Shown: positions 41,948 to 51,447, counted from the stretch's first letter. The stretch: 64,000 nt of DNA from Serratia surfactantfaciens (GCF_001642805.2 NZ_CP016948.1:186001-250000), one strand, 5' to 3'. Notes: generated from the sequence alone by a model not told the origin. Program-made: numbers and translations.

Positions 41948-42826
41948 ATGTCCGCCAGCTATAGAATTTTTGATATCACCTTGAAAAGCAAAACGCTGAT
42001 TTCACCTTCGCTGGTGCGCTGCGTGTTTGAAGGTGCGGATATTCATCGGATGAAGTTGGAAGCGCCGGATCAGCGCATCAAACTGCTGTTCCCGGCGGCG
42101 GACGGCCAGATCCCGCAGTTGGCCAATAGCCCGGACTGGTACGGCGATTACATGGCGATCCCCAAAGAGCGGCGCCCGGTGATGCGCACCTATACGCTGC
42201 GTGCGCTGCGCCGCGAACAGAATCAGATGGACGTCGAGTTCGTGCTGAATGGTGTGAACGGCCCGGCCTCCGCCTGGGCGACTCACGCCGAGCCGGGCGA
42301 TGCCATCCAGACGGTCGCCCCCAACGCTGACTTCGATGGCGATAGCGGCGGCTACGAATGGGCGCCGCCGGCGCAGTTGCAGCAGGCGCTGTTGATCGCC
42401 GATGAAACGGCGGTGCCGGCGGCGATGGGCATTCTGGAGCAATTGGCGCAGCAGGCCAATCCGCCGCGCGTGCAGGCGTTCTTCGAAGTGCCGCAGGCGG
42501 GGGATTGTCTGGATTTGGTCCGTTTCCCGTTCGCCGAGGTTTACTGGCTGCCGCGCGACGTGGGCCGCCAGCTGGCGCACGGCACGTTGCTGGTGGAAGC
42601 GGTGCGGCAGCGGGTGGATATTCCCGCTTCGGCGTGCGCGCAAGCGCAGTCTTTGGCGGAAAGCAGCCTGAGCGATGAAGTCTTGTGGGAGCGGGCAGCG
42701 GGCGGCAACGCTTTTTATGCCTGGGTGGCGGCCGAGTCTTCGGCGGTGAAAACCCTGCGCCGTTATCTGATCGGCGAACGCGATCTGGACCGCGCTACCG
42801 TTAACTTTATGGCCTACTGGTGCTGA
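41948..42826 (+). CDS. Siderophore-interacting protein (ferric reductase)
   Basis: A 292-aa protein of the FAD-binding SIP family (ViuB/YqjH type), which reduces Fe(III)-siderophores in the cytoplasm using NAD(P)H so that iron is released. The FAD-binding motif is RPVMRTYTLRAL, the nicotinamide domain begins LLIADETAVPAAMGIL, and the C-terminus FYAWVAAESSAVKTLRRYL is the family signature. The pairing with the IutA-like receptor implies one uptake route: receptor outside, reductase inside. The periplasmic and inner membrane transport steps must be supplied by genes elsewhere. Confidence 0.88.
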   Translation: MSASYRIFDITLKSKTLISPSLVRCVFEGADIHRMKLEAPDQRIKLLFPAADGQIPQLANSPDWYGDYMAIPKERRPVMRTYTLRALRREQNQMDVEFVLNGVNGPASAWATHAEPGDAIQTVAPNADFDGDSGGYEWAPPAQLQQALLIADETAVPAAMGILEQLAQQANPPRVQAFFEVPQAGDCLDLVRFPFAEVYWLPRDVGRQLAHGTLLVEAVRQRVDIPASACAQAQSLAESSLSDEVLWERAAGGNAFYAWVAAESSAVKTLRRYLIGERDLDRATVNFMAYWC

Positions 42827-42962
42827 ACGCGCCGCCCTTTTCCGGCGACGCTGCCGGAGAGGGGCAGGCCGCTGTTATTTCCCATCAACGAAGAATCGCT
42901 TGCCAGCGGGTAGTTCGGCCGTGCTATGTTCCGCTGAAACAAAGGTTACAGCGAGAACGATA

Positions 42963-43802
42963 ATGCAACGGTTCGACGAACGCCTGCGCCGCGACTACCC
43001 ACAGCTGACGCCGCAGGAGCAGCGGGTGGCCGACTTCATCTTCGATCACTATGACGATTTGATCGGCTACAACAGCGCCGAGCTGGCGCGCCTGAGCGGC
43101 GTTTCCAAAGCCACGGTCAGCCGCTTGTTCAAACGGCTGGGCTACCCCAACTATCGCGCCATGCGCGATGAGCTGCGTACCTTGCGCCAGAGCGGCATGC
43201 CGCTGACCGATAGCCGCGATGCGGTGCAGGGCGATACGCTGCTGGCGCGGCACTATAAGCAGGAAATGGCCAATCTCACCCGCTGGGTAAAACATATCGA
43301 TGCCGAACAGTTCAGTGCGACAATCGCCGCGCTGGCGCGAGCGCGCGGCGTGATGCTGTTGGGGCTGCGCAACAGCTATCCGGTGGCGATGCACCTGCGT
43401 CAACAACTGATGCAGGTGCGTGAACAGGTGCTGCTGGCGCCGCAGCCGGGGCAGACGCTGGCGGAAGATCTGGCGGGCCTGACACCGCAGGACATGGCGG
43501 TGGTGGTGGCGTTCCGCCGCCGGCCGCGCCAGATAAAGGCGGTGCTGACGCTGTTGCAAAGCCGCGGGGTACCGACGCTGCTGATCTGCGAGCCGCAGGC
43601 GCAGGCGTTGTTTTCGTTGGCCGACTGGCAATTGACCGTGCCGCTCGACAGCGTGTCGGCCTTCGACAGCTATGCCGCCGCCATGAGCCTGGCCAGTTTG
43701 CTCAGCAATGCGTTGCTGCATGAGAGGCTGGCGCAGGGGCGGCAGCGCATTCATCACGTCGCTGAACTGTTCCAGACGCTGGACGAACTGGAGCTGCGTT
43801 AA
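42963..43802 (+). CDS. RpiR/MurR-family transcriptional regulator
   Basis: A 279-aa regulator with an N-terminal HTH_6 domain (LTPQEQRVADFIFDHYDDLIGY; LARLSGVSKATVSRLFKRLGY) and a C-terminal SIS domain (~residues 125-265). The ATG at 42963 was chosen because it gives MQRFDERLRRDYPQLTPQEQ at the start of the HTH; the 21 codons upstream look non-coding. It is 209 nt upstream of the aminotransferase-amidohydrolase pair and in the same direction, so it likely regulates them. Similar regulators accompany purine-degradation genes in Klebsiella. Effector unknown, perhaps a ureide. Confidence 0.85.
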   Translation: MQRFDERLRRDYPQLTPQEQRVADFIFDHYDDLIGYNSAELARLSGVSKATVSRLFKRLGYPNYRAMRDELRTLRQSGMPLTDSRDAVQGDTLLARHYKQEMANLTRWVKHIDAEQFSATIAALARARGVMLLGLRNSYPVAMHLRQQLMQVREQVLLAPQPGQTLAEDLAGLTPQDMAVVVAFRRRPRQIKAVLTLLQSRGVPTLLICEPQAQALFSLADWQLTVPLDSVSAFDSYAAAMSLASLLSNALLHERLAQGRQRIHHVAELFQTLDELELR

Positions 43803-44011
43803 GCACGGCAGATCATTTCCCTTCCTTCCCCCCTCCGCCGTTTAAGGCGGATCGGTCATCTCATTGTGTTACTTTGGTTTCATTAATTGATCATAAGAAT
43901 CTTTTGTTTCAACTGAATCCCTATCGGGAGTAGGCTGTTGGGCAGCAAACAAACGTCATGTCGACGCTGAAGGCATAACTCAATAACTTACTAAGCTGAC
44001 AGGGAATGAAC

Positions 44012-45256
44012 ATGTTGGATATCTCGCAATTCGATCAGATTAACCCGCCGGCGCGCCTGCTGATGGGGCCGGGGCCGATCAACGCCGATCCGCGCGTGCT
44101 GCGTGCCATGTCGAGCCAGCTGATCGGCCAGTACGATCCGGCGATGACCGGCTACATGAATCAGGTCATGGCGCTGTATCGCGCGCTGTTCCGCACCGAA
44201 AACCGCTGGACGATGCTGGTGGACGGCACCTCGCGCGCCGGTATCGAAGCGCTGCTGGTTTCCGCCATTCGCCCGGGCGATAAGGTGCTGGTGCCGGTAT
44301 TCGGCCGCTTCGGACATCTGCTGTGCGAGATCGCTCGCCGTTGCCGTGCCGAGGTGCATACGATCGAGGTGCCGTGGGGTGAGGTGTTCAGTGCCGATCG
44401 CATCGAAGACGCGATTAAGCGGGTTCGTCCGCGCCTGCTGCTGACGGTGCAGGGCGACACCTCCACCACCATGCTGCAGCCGCTGCATGAGCTGGGCGAT
44501 ATCTGCCGCCGTCACGGCGTGCTGTTCTACACTGATGCAACCGCTTCCTTCGGCGGCAACCCGCTGGAGACCGATGCCTGGGGGCTGGATGCGGTCTCTG
44601 CCGGGCTGCAGAAGTGTCTGGGCGGCCCCTCCGGCAGTTCACCGGTCACCCTCAGCCCGCAGTTTGAAGAAATCGTGCGCCGCCGTAAATGCGTGGAGCA
44701 GGGGATCCGCACCGCCGAGCACGCCGACGGCGACGACGAGATGATCTACTCCAACTATTTCGATATCGGCATGATCATGGATTATTGGGGGCCGGAACGC
44801 CTGAATCACCACACCGAAGCCACCAGCATGCTGTTCGCGGCGCGAGAATGCGCACGGGTGATCCTCGAAGAAGGGCTGGATCGCGCCATCGCCCGCCACC
44901 GGCTGCACGGCGCGGCGCTGCTGGCGGGCATCCTGGGCATGGGGCTGGCGGTGTTCGGGGATCTTGAACACCGCATGAATAACGTGCTCGGCGTGATGAT
45001 CCCGCCGCAGGTGCATGGCGAACAGGTGCGGCAGATGATGCTGAACGACTTCGCCATCGAAATCGGCACCTCGTTCGGCCCGCTACAGGGAAAAATCTGG
45101 CGCATCGGCACCATGGGCTACAACGCGCGCAAGGATTGCGTGTTGCAAACGCTGGCGGCGCTGGAGGCGGTGTTGAACCGCCTCGGTTTCGTCAGCAAGC
45201 AGGGCGAGGCATTGCAGGCCGCCTGGAACGTTTATGATGCAGGACATCATGGATGA
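44012..45256 (+). CDS. pucG: (S)-ureidoglycine-glyoxylate aminotransferase
   Basis: A 414-aa class V PLP aminotransferase of the PucG/HpxJ group, which transfers the amino group of unstable ureidoglycine to glyoxylate, giving oxalurate and glycine. The PLP lysine is Lys201 in AGLQKCLGGPSG. LLMGPGPINADPRVLRAMS and LVDGTSRAGIEA are family blocks. Two ATGs are possible: AGGGA abuts the one at 44006 but lies 6 nt before 44012, so 44012 (MLDISQFDQINPP) was chosen. Stop and the next start overlap as ATGA. The alternative annotation, alanine-glyoxylate aminotransferase, is less likely given allC next door. Confidence 0.85.
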   Translation: MLDISQFDQINPPARLLMGPGPINADPRVLRAMSSQLIGQYDPAMTGYMNQVMALYRALFRTENRWTMLVDGTSRAGIEALLVSAIRPGDKVLVPVFGRFGHLLCEIARRCRAEVHTIEVPWGEVFSADRIEDAIKRVRPRLLLTVQGDTSTTMLQPLHELGDICRRHGVLFYTDATASFGGNPLETDAWGLDAVSAGLQKCLGGPSGSSPVTLSPQFEEIVRRRKCVEQGIRTAEHADGDDEMIYSNYFDIGMIMDYWGPERLNHHTEATSMLFAARECARVILEEGLDRAIARHRLHGAALLAGILGMGLAVFGDLEHRMNNVLGVMIPPQVHGEQVRQMMLNDFAIEIGTSFGPLQGKIWRIGTMGYNARKDCVLQTLAALEAVLNRLGFVSKQGEALQAAWNVYDAGHHG

Positions 45257-46497
45257 CGCCACTGGAGGCGCAACAGGCCGCCGCGCGGGTGATGGCGCGC
45301 TGTGACGAGCTGGCGGCGATCAGCGCGGAGCCCGATCGGCTCACGCGCCTTTATCTTTCTGCGGAACATCGGCGCGCCAACCGCCTGGTTGGCGAGTGGA
45401 TGCGCGAGAGCGGCATGGCGGTTTGGCAGGACAGCGTCGGCAATATCTGCGGCCGCTATGAAGGGCTCATGCCCGGCGCTCCGGCGCTGCTGCTCGGCTC
45501 GCATCTGGACACGGTGCGTAACGCCGGGCGCTATGACGGTATGCTCGGCGTGCTTACGGCGCTGGAAGTGGTGGCGCGCTATCACCGCCAGGGGCGCCGA
45601 TTGCCGCTGGCGCTGGAGGTGATCGGTTTTGCCGACGAAGAGGGCGCGCGCTTCGGCGTCACGCTGCTGGGCAGCCGCGGCCTGACCGGCCAGTGGCCCG
45701 CAGAGTGGCTGGCGCGCACCGATGCCGACGGCGTCAGCATCGCCCAGGCAATGCGCGAATTCGGGCTGGATCCGGCGGCGATTGCACAGGCGCACCGTGC
45801 GCCGCAGGAAATCTGCGCCTATCTCGAGCTGCATATCGAACAGGGCCCGTGCCTGGAGGCGGCCGATTTGGCGCTGGGCGTGGTGACGGCGATCAACGGC
45901 GCGCGTCGCCTCAACTGTATCTTTAGCGGGGAGGCGGGCCACGCCGGCACGGTGCCGATGGGGCAGCGCAAAGATGCGCTGATGGCCGCGGCGGAATGGA
46001 TCACGGCGCTGGAAACTTTGACCTGCAACGCCGATCCGCACCTGGTGGCCACCGTGGGCTGCATCGAGAGCCTGCCGGGCGCGGTCAACGTGATCCCCGG
46101 CGAGGTGCGGTTGACGCTCGACGTGCGCGGCCCGCAGGATGCGCCGCTGACGGCGCTATTGGCGACGTTGCTGGCGCAGGCGCAGGCGATCTGTGCGCGG
46201 CGCGGATTGCGCTTCGCCAGCGAGGAGTTTTATCGCATCGACGCCACCGCCTGCGACGTGGACCTGCAGCATCGTTGGCTGGCGGCCGTCGCACAAGTAC
46301 AGGGCCGCAGCCTGACGCTGCCGAGCGGCGCCGGGCACGACGCCATCGCTGTGGCGGCGCACTGGCCGGTCGGCATGCTGTTTGTGCGTTGCGCCGGCGG
46401 CGTCAGCCATCATCCGGCCGAAGCGGTGCGGCAGGCGGACGTGGCGCTGGCGATCCAGGCCTATTGCCTGATGATCGCCGGCTGGGAGAGCGGTTGA
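45253..46497 (+). CDS. allC: Allantoate amidohydrolase
   Basis: A 414-aa M20-family metal-dependent amidohydrolase that converts allantoate to (S)-ureidoglycine, ammonia and CO2, feeding the preceding aminotransferase. Metal-ligand candidates are His84 (LGSHLDTV), Asp95 (GRYDGMLG) and Glu130 (ADEEGARFG), with later histidines in LHIEQGP and SHHPAEA; PSGAGHDA is typical of the AllC/hydantoinase group. A related family member, N-carbamoyl-L-amino acid hydrolase, cannot be excluded by sequence alone, but the operon favours allantoate. The stop lies against the convergent yafV stop. Confidence 0.87.
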   Translation: MTPLEAQQAAARVMARCDELAAISAEPDRLTRLYLSAEHRRANRLVGEWMRESGMAVWQDSVGNICGRYEGLMPGAPALLLGSHLDTVRNAGRYDGMLGVLTALEVVARYHRQGRRLPLALEVIGFADEEGARFGVTLLGSRGLTGQWPAEWLARTDADGVSIAQAMREFGLDPAAIAQAHRAPQEICAYLELHIEQGPCLEAADLALGVVTAINGARRLNCIFSGEAGHAGTVPMGQRKDALMAAAEWITALETLTCNADPHLVATVGCIESLPGAVNVIPGEVRLTLDVRGPQDAPLTALLATLLAQAQAICARRGLRFASEEFYRIDATACDVDLQHRWLAAVAQVQGRSLTLPSGAGHDAIAVAAHWPVGMLFVRCAGGVSHHPAEAVRQADVALAIQAYCLMIAGWESG

Positions 46498-47271
46498 TCA
46501 GTCCAGGCGCAGAAAACTGTCGGCGTCGCGCCAGGCCGGGAAGGCGCTGCGGTAACTCTGCAGACTTTCCAGCGACAGCTCGGCGTCCAGCCGCGCGGCT
46601 GCGCCGGGCTCCGCATCTGCCAGGATCTCGCCCTGTGGGCTGATGATCAGGCTGTCTCCGCTGTAGTTTAGGCCGTTGGCATCTTCGCCCACCCGGTTGC
46701 AGCCCGCCACATACACCTGATTTTCAATCGCCCGCGCCGCCAGCAGCGTTTGCCAATGGTTGCTGCGCGGCGCCGGCCAGTTGGCGACGTACAGCGCCAG
46801 ATCGTAATCCTGCTGATAGCGCGCCCAGACCGGGAAACGCAGGTCGTAACAGATCTGCGGCAGGATGCGCCAGCCGCGCCACTCGAAGATTTCACGCCGG
46901 TTGCCGGCCTGGTAGTGCAGATGTTCGCCGGCCATGCGGAACAGGTGGCGTTTGTCATAGGCGTGTACCTGGCCGCCCGGTTCCACCAACAGGAAGCGGT
47001 TGACCGCCCCCTCGTCAGTTTTCAGCGCCACGCTGCCGCCGATTAACGCATGGCTTTTCACCGCCCAACCGTGCAGCCAGTCGATCACCTGCTGTTCGGG
47101 CAGGGCGCTCTCGCCGGCATCCATGGCAAATCCGGTGGTGAACATTTCCGGCAAGACGATGAGATCGCGCCCGACGATCGGCGCCAGCAACGCGTCGAAG
47201 GCGGCCAGGTTAGCGAGGCCGTCGCGCCAGACCAGCGGTTGCTGCAACAGGGTAATTTTTAAAGTCGACAT
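46498..47271 (-). CDS. yafV: Omega-amidase YafV
   Basis: A 257-aa nitrilase-superfamily amidase that hydrolyses alpha-ketoglutaramate (and 2-oxosuccinamate) to 2-oxoglutarate and ammonia. The catalytic triad is Glu42 (LPEMFTTGF), Lys107 (YDKRHLF) and Cys141 (QICYDLRFP). It overlaps the end of ybdL by 13 nt, so it is translated after the aminotransferase. Glutamine-dependent transamination of ketomethylthiobutyrate makes ketoglutaramate, so the pair completes methionine salvage and pulls the reaction forward. It occupies the yafV position of E. coli, upstream of fadE. Confidence 0.93.
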   Translation of the reverse strand: MSTLKITLLQQPLVWRDGLANLAAFDALLAPIVGRDLIVLPEMFTTGFAMDAGESALPEQQVIDWLHGWAVKSHALIGGSVALKTDEGAVNRFLLVEPGGQVHAYDKRHLFRMAGEHLHYQAGNRREIFEWRGWRILPQICYDLRFPVWARYQQDYDLALYVANWPAPRSNHWQTLLAARAIENQVYVAGCNRVGEDANGLNYSGDSLIISPQGEILADAEPGAAARLDAELSLESLQSYRSAFPAWRDADSFLRLD

Positions 47272-48419
47272 AACCGCTCCGCAGCTGCATCCAGCGTGGC
47301 GTCCTGTTTAGCGAAGCACAGCCGGATCAATTTATGGGGGAAAGGATCGGCACAGAAGACCGACAGCGGAATGGCCGCCACGCCCACGTGCTCGGTTAAC
47401 CAATGGCAGAACGCCACATCGTCCAGATCGGAGATGGCGCTGTAGTCCGCCAGCAAGAAGTATGTACCCGCGCAGGGTAAAATTTCCAGTCGGCTGCTCG
47501 CCAGCGCCTGCACAAAGCGATCGCGCTTGGCGCGATAGAACGCCGGCAGCTGTCGCCAGTGCTCCGGCTCGGCGCGCAGGCTATCCGCCAGGGCCAGCTG
47601 CGCCGGGGTATTGACCGAAAAGGTCAGGTATTGGTGCACCTTGCGCACTTCGGCGCTCAGCGCGGCGGGCGCCACGCAGTAACCCACTTTCCAGCCGGTC
47701 ATGTGGAAGGTTTTGCCGAAGGAGGACACCGTGATCGCGCGCTGGCGCAGCTGCGGGTGGGCCAGCACGCTGGCGTGGCCGCCTTTGGCGAAGCAGATGT
47801 GTTCGTAAACCTCGTCGCTGAGCACGTAGATTTCGCGTTCGGCAATGGCGTGCCACAGCTGCTGCAGGTCTTCCGCCTGCCAGGCGGTGGCGGACGGATT
47901 GTGCGGCGTGTTGACGATCACCAGACGAGTGCGCGGCGACAGCGCGGCGGCGAACCGTTGCCAATCGACGGCAAAGGCCGGCGGCTGCAGGGCGATGCGT
48001 TTGAGGACGCCGCCGGCCAGCGTTACCGCCGGCGCATAGCTGTCGTAGCTGGGATCAAAACAGACCACCTCATCGCCGGGGCGCACCAGTGCACTGATGG
48101 CAGCGAACAGCGCTTCGGTGGCGCCGGCGGTGATGGTCACTTCGCTGTTGGCGTCCGGCTGCCAGCCATACAGCTCGGCGGTTTTGTCGGCGATGGCTTC
48201 ACGCAGCGGCGCCACGCCGGTCATCGGCGCATATTGGTTGGCGCCCTGGGCGACGTGCCAGGCCAGACGTTCTTTCAGATAGTCCGGCCCGTCGAAATCG
48301 GGGAAGCCCTGCGACAGATTGATCGCCTGGTGCTGCTGCGCCAGTGCGCTCATCTGGGTGAAAATGGTGGTGCCCAGAGCGGGCAGCTTACTGTCGGGAA
48401 TCAATGCGGAAGTGCTCAT
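47259..48419 (-). CDS. ybdL: Methionine aminotransferase YbdL
   Basis: A 386-aa class I PLP aminotransferase close to E. coli YbdL, which prefers methionine, histidine and phenylalanine with ketoacids, and to glutamine transaminase K. The PLP lysine lies in SSFGKTFHMTGWKVGY, near residue 236; NLSQGFPDF and NTPHNPSA are fold-type I landmarks. In the mtn cluster it would transaminate 4-methylthio-2-oxobutyrate to methionine, the last salvage step (MtnE role). Divergent from mtnBCD with met boxes in between. Confidence 0.93.
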   Translation of the reverse strand: MSTSALIPDSKLPALGTTIFTQMSALAQQHQAINLSQGFPDFDGPDYLKERLAWHVAQGANQYAPMTGVAPLREAIADKTAELYGWQPDANSEVTITAGATEALFAAISALVRPGDEVVCFDPSYDSYAPAVTLAGGVLKRIALQPPAFAVDWQRFAAALSPRTRLVIVNTPHNPSATAWQAEDLQQLWHAIAEREIYVLSDEVYEHICFAKGGHASVLAHPQLRQRAITVSSFGKTFHMTGWKVGYCVAPAALSAEVRKVHQYLTFSVNTPAQLALADSLRAEPEHWRQLPAFYRAKRDRFVQALASSRLEILPCAGTYFLLADYSAISDLDDVAFCHWLTEHVGVAAIPLSVFCADPFPHKLIRLCFAKQDATLDAAAERLCRL

Positions 48420-48485
48420 AGCAGGTGAATACTCCAGGCGCTTATATTGCCGTCAATATAACACGATGCTAGTATTTGGCAATCA

Positions 48486-48501
48486 AGACGCTTAGATGGC
48501 T
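48486..48501. promoter_or_regulatory. Tandem met boxes between ybdL and mtnB
   Basis: Two contiguous 8-mers, AGACGCTT and AGATGGCT, each match the MetJ consensus AGACGTCT at 6 of 8 positions, in the divergent ybdL/mtnB promoter region. MetJ with S-adenosylmethionine binds such tandem sites. Confidence 0.55.
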
Positions 48502-48561
48502 AAATGCGAAAAAGTGCTTAGCCTGCCTGCTGACTGCTTTAGCGAACGGGAAACGATAATA

Positions 48562-49176
48562 ATGACGGAGAATCCGCAACTTGCCGCGTTACTGGCGGCC
48601 TGCCACTGGATTGGCGACAAAGGCTGGTGTCCGGCGACCGGCGGCAACATGTCGCTGCGCCTCGACGAACGTCAATGCCTGGTTACCGAGTCCGGCAAAG
48701 ACAAGGGCAGCCTGAGCGCCGCCGATTTTCTGCGGGTGAATATCGCCGACAATCACGTGCCGAGCGGCCGCACGCCATCGGCGGAAACCGGGCTGCACAC
48801 GCTGCTCTACCGCCTGTCTGCGCACATCGGCGCGGTGCTGCATACCCATTCCGTTAACGCTACCGTCCTGTCGCGGGTGGAACGCGGCGATGCGCTGGTG
48901 CTGCAGGGGTACGAAATGCAAAAGTCGCTGGCCGGCCAATGCAGCCACCTGGACAGCGTGGCGATCCCCATTTTCGACAACGATCAGGACATTCCCCGGC
49001 TGGCGGCGCGGGTGGCGGCCTATGCCGAGGCTACGCCGCTGCGGTACGGTTTTCTGGTGCGCGGGCACGGTCTCTATTGCTGGGGAAGTCAGGTGGCGGA
49101 AGCCCGCCGCCATCTCGAAGGGCTGGAATTCCTGTTCCAGTGTGAACTGCAACGTCGCTTGCTGGAGGCGAAATGA
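48562..49176 (+). CDS. mtnB: Methylthioribulose-1-phosphate dehydratase
   Basis: A 204-aa class II aldolase-like zinc enzyme that dehydrates 5-methylthioribulose 1-phosphate to 2,3-diketo-5-methylthiopentyl 1-phosphate. The zinc site is [10 protein letters not shown] with a further His in [10 protein letters not shown], and GNMSLRL is the substrate loop. The ATG at 48562 was taken, giving [14 protein letters not shown]; the frame opens 22 codons earlier without similarity and overlaps the met boxes. First gene of the mtnB-mtnC-mtnD operon, overlapping mtnC by 4 nt. Confidence 0.95.
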   Translation: MTENPQLAALLAACHWIGDKGWCPATGGNMSLRLDERQCLVTESGKDKGSLSAADFLRVNIADNHVPSGRTPSAETGLHTLLYRLSAHIGAVLHTHSVNATVLSRVERGDALVLQGYEMQKSLAGQCSHLDSVAIPIFDNDQDIPRLAARVAAYAEATPLRYGFLVRGHGLYCWGSQVAEARRHLEGLEFLFQCELQRRLLEAK

Positions 49177-49862
49177 TCCGCGCTATCGTGACCGATATTG
49201 AAGGCACCACCAGCGATATTCGCTTTGTGCATCAGGTGCTGTTTCCCTATGCCCGTGAACGGCTGGCGGATTTTGTACGCCGTCATGCCTCAGAGGACGA
49301 AGTCGCCGCGCCGCTGGCCGCGCTGCGCGCTGAAATTGGCGAGCCGCAGGCGGATCTCGATGCACTGATCGCCGCGCTGTACCGCTTTATGGATGAAGAC
49401 CGCAAATCCACCGCGCTCAAGGCGCTGCAAGGCATCATCTGGCGCAGCGGTTATCACGAGGGCGACTTCCGCGGGCATCTTTATCCGGAGGTCGCCGGGC
49501 AATTGGCCGCCTGGCAGCGGCAGGGGCTGAAGCTCTACGTCTACTCTTCCGGTTCGGTGGAGGCGCAGAAGCTGCTGTTTGGCTACAGCGACGCCGGCGA
49601 TCTGCAGCCGCTGTTCAGCGGCTATTTCGATACGCACGTCGGCGCCAAGCGTGAAACTGCGTCGTACCGCAACATCGCGCAGGCTATCGGCACCGCGCCT
49701 GACGAGCTGCTGTTCCTGTCCGACATCCGCCAGGAACTGGACGCGGCGCAGGCCGCCGGCTGGCATACCTGCCAGCTGATCCGCGATGAGGGGGATACGC
49801 AGAGCCGGCACCCGCAAGTAGGCCGTTTTGATCACATCGATTTAAGGGAGTTCGTCTCATGA
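49173..49862 (+). CDS. mtnC: Enolase-phosphatase E1
   Basis: A 229-aa bifunctional HAD-family enzyme that enolises and dephosphorylates diketomethylthiopentyl phosphate to the acireductone. The N-terminus [11 protein letters not shown] carries Asp8 and Glu10 (Glu in place of the usual second Asp, typical of E1). [18 protein letters not shown] and [17 protein letters not shown] are later HAD motifs. Start and stop both overlap neighbours as ATGA, indicating translational coupling. Confidence 0.96.
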   Translation: MIRAIVTDIEGTTSDIRFVHQVLFPYARERLADFVRRHASEDEVAAPLAALRAEIGEPQADLDALIAALYRFMDEDRKSTALKALQGIIWRSGYHEGDFRGHLYPEVAGQLAAWQRQGLKLYVYSSGSVEAQKLLFGYSDAGDLQPLFSGYFDTHVGAKRETASYRNIAQAIGTAPDELLFLSDIRQELDAAQAAGWHTCQLIRDEGDTQSRHPQVGRFDHIDLREFVS

Positions 49863-50401
49863 GTGGATTGACCATTTTCAGCGATAAAGCGCCGCAGCAG
49901 CCGTTGTGGCAGAGCCGCGATGCGCTGGAGATCCAGCAGCAGTTGGCGCAGATCGGCGTACGCTTTGAGCGCTGGCAGGCGGATCGTGAGCTGGGCGACA
50001 ACCCGCAGCCGGAGGCGGTGATCGCCGCCTATCAGCATGAGATAGACCGGCTGGTGGCGGAAAAGGGTTACCAGAGCTGGGATGTGATCAGCATGCGGCC
50101 GGACCATGAGCAGCGCCACGCGCTGCGCGAAAAATTCCTGTCCGAACATACGCACGGCGAGGATGAAGTGCGCTTTTTCGTTGAAGGGGCGGGGCTGTTT
50201 TGCCTGCACCTGGATGGCAAGATCTTCCAGATCCTGTGCGAAAAGAACGATCTGATCTCAGTGCCGGCCAATACCCGACACTGGTTCGATATGGGATCGG
50301 CGCCGCATTTCACCGCGATCCGGGTGTTCGATAACCCGGAAGGCTGGGTGGCGCATTTCACCGGCGACAAGATCGCCGATGCTTATCCGCGCCTGGACTG
50401 A
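49859..50401 (+). CDS. mtnD: Acireductone dioxygenase
   Basis: A 180-aa cupin metalloenzyme. With iron it makes ketomethylthiobutyrate and formate; with nickel it makes methylthiopropionate, CO and formate. The ligands His97, His99, Glu103 and His141 are visible ([21 protein letters not shown]). The same locus carries nickel import and urease genes, so metal supply could affect which product dominates, although this is conjecture. Third gene of mtnBCD, convergent with mtnA. Confidence 0.96.
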   Translation: MSGLTIFSDKAPQQPLWQSRDALEIQQQLAQIGVRFERWQADRELGDNPQPEAVIAAYQHEIDRLVAEKGYQSWDVISMRPDHEQRHALREKFLSEHTHGEDEVRFFVEGAGLFCLHLDGKIFQILCEKNDLISVPANTRHWFDMGSAPHFTAIRVFDNPEGWVAHFTGDKIADAYPRLD

Positions 50402-50418
50402 GCGCCGACGGGCGGGCG

Positions 50419-51447
50419 TTAACCCAACGCCCGCTGGAAAATCCCCGCTTTAACCTGCTGCGGCGTAATCACGCCGCTGTCGAATACCCACCCGCTGATG
50501 AGTGCCGCCGGCGTGACGTCGAACGCCGGATTGTAGACCGGCGCATCAGTCGGCGCCCACTGGCAGGCACCGAAGCTGCCTGAAACGCCGGTCACCTCGG
50601 CCGCGGCGCGTTGTTCGATCGGGATGGCGGCGCCGTCCGGGCAGTGCGGATCGTGGGTGGTGTGCGGGGCGGCCACGTAGAACGGGATGCCGTGATAGTG
50701 CGCCAGCACCGCCAGGCTGTAGGTGCCGATCTTGTTGGCGACGTCGCCGTTGGCGGCGATGCGATCCGCGCCGACCCATACCGCATCGATCTGGCCCTGC
50801 GCCATCAGGCTGGCAGCCATCGAATCGCAGATCAGGCGATAGGGAATGCCCAGCTCGCCCAGTTCCCAGGCGGTCAGGCGGCCGCCCTGCAGCAGCGGCC
50901 GGGTTTCATCGACCCACACCTGCTGCACTTTACCCTGCTGGTGGGCGCGCAACAGCACGCCGATGGCGGTGCCGACGCCGGCGGTGGCCAACCCGCCGGT
51001 ATTGCAGTGGGTCAGCAGGCGGCTGTCGGGCTTGACCAGTTCCGCGCCGTGTTCGGCGATGCGATTGCACAGCTGACGATCTTCTTCCACTAACCGCAGC
51101 GCTTCGTGCGCCATTGCCGGCGCCCAGTCAGGCGCCGCCAGCGCCAGTTTCATGCGATCCAGATTGTTCATCAGGTTGACCGCCGTCGGGCGCGCAGCGC
51201 GCAGCGTGTGCAGCGCCTGTTCCAGTTCGGCGCGCGGCAGACCGCGTTCCGCGAGCAGCGCCAACAGCAGGCTGGCGGATAGCCCGATCAGCGGCGCGCC
51301 GCGTACCCGCAGGCTGTGAATGTGGCCCACCAACTCCTCCACGCTGTCGCAGGCGCGCCACCGCTTTTCCTGCGGCAGGGCTTGCTGATCGAGGATCCAA
51401 AGGCGGTTGTCTCGCAGGGTCAAACTGGTGGTGTTAAGCGCTTGCAT
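50419..51447 (-). CDS. mtnA: S-methyl-5-thioribose-1-phosphate isomerase
   Basis: A 342-aa aldose-ketose isomerase of the eIF2B-related family, second step of the methylthioribose branch. Catalytic Cys148 ([14 protein letters not shown]) and Asp228 ([21 protein letters not shown]) are in place. It is divergent from mtnK across a met-box array, so the two first steps (kinase and isomerase) share control. It converges on mtnD; a GC-rich hairpin (50412-50434) overlaps its stop. Confidence 0.96.
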   Translation of the reverse strand: MQALNTTSLTLRDNRLWILDQQALPQEKRWRACDSVEELVGHIHSLRVRGAPLIGLSASLLLALLAERGLPRAELEQALHTLRAARPTAVNLMNNLDRMKLALAAPDWAPAMAHEALRLVEEDRQLCNRIAEHGAELVKPDSRLLTHCNTGGLATAGVGTAIGVLLRAHQQGKVQQVWVDETRPLLQGGRLTAWELGELGIPYRLICDSMAASLMAQGQIDAVWVGADRIAANGDVANKIGTYSLAVLAHYHGIPFYVAAPHTTHDPHCPDGAAIPIEQRAAAEVTGVSGSFGACQWAPTDAPVYNPAFDVTPAALISGWVFDSGVITPQQVKAGIFQRALG

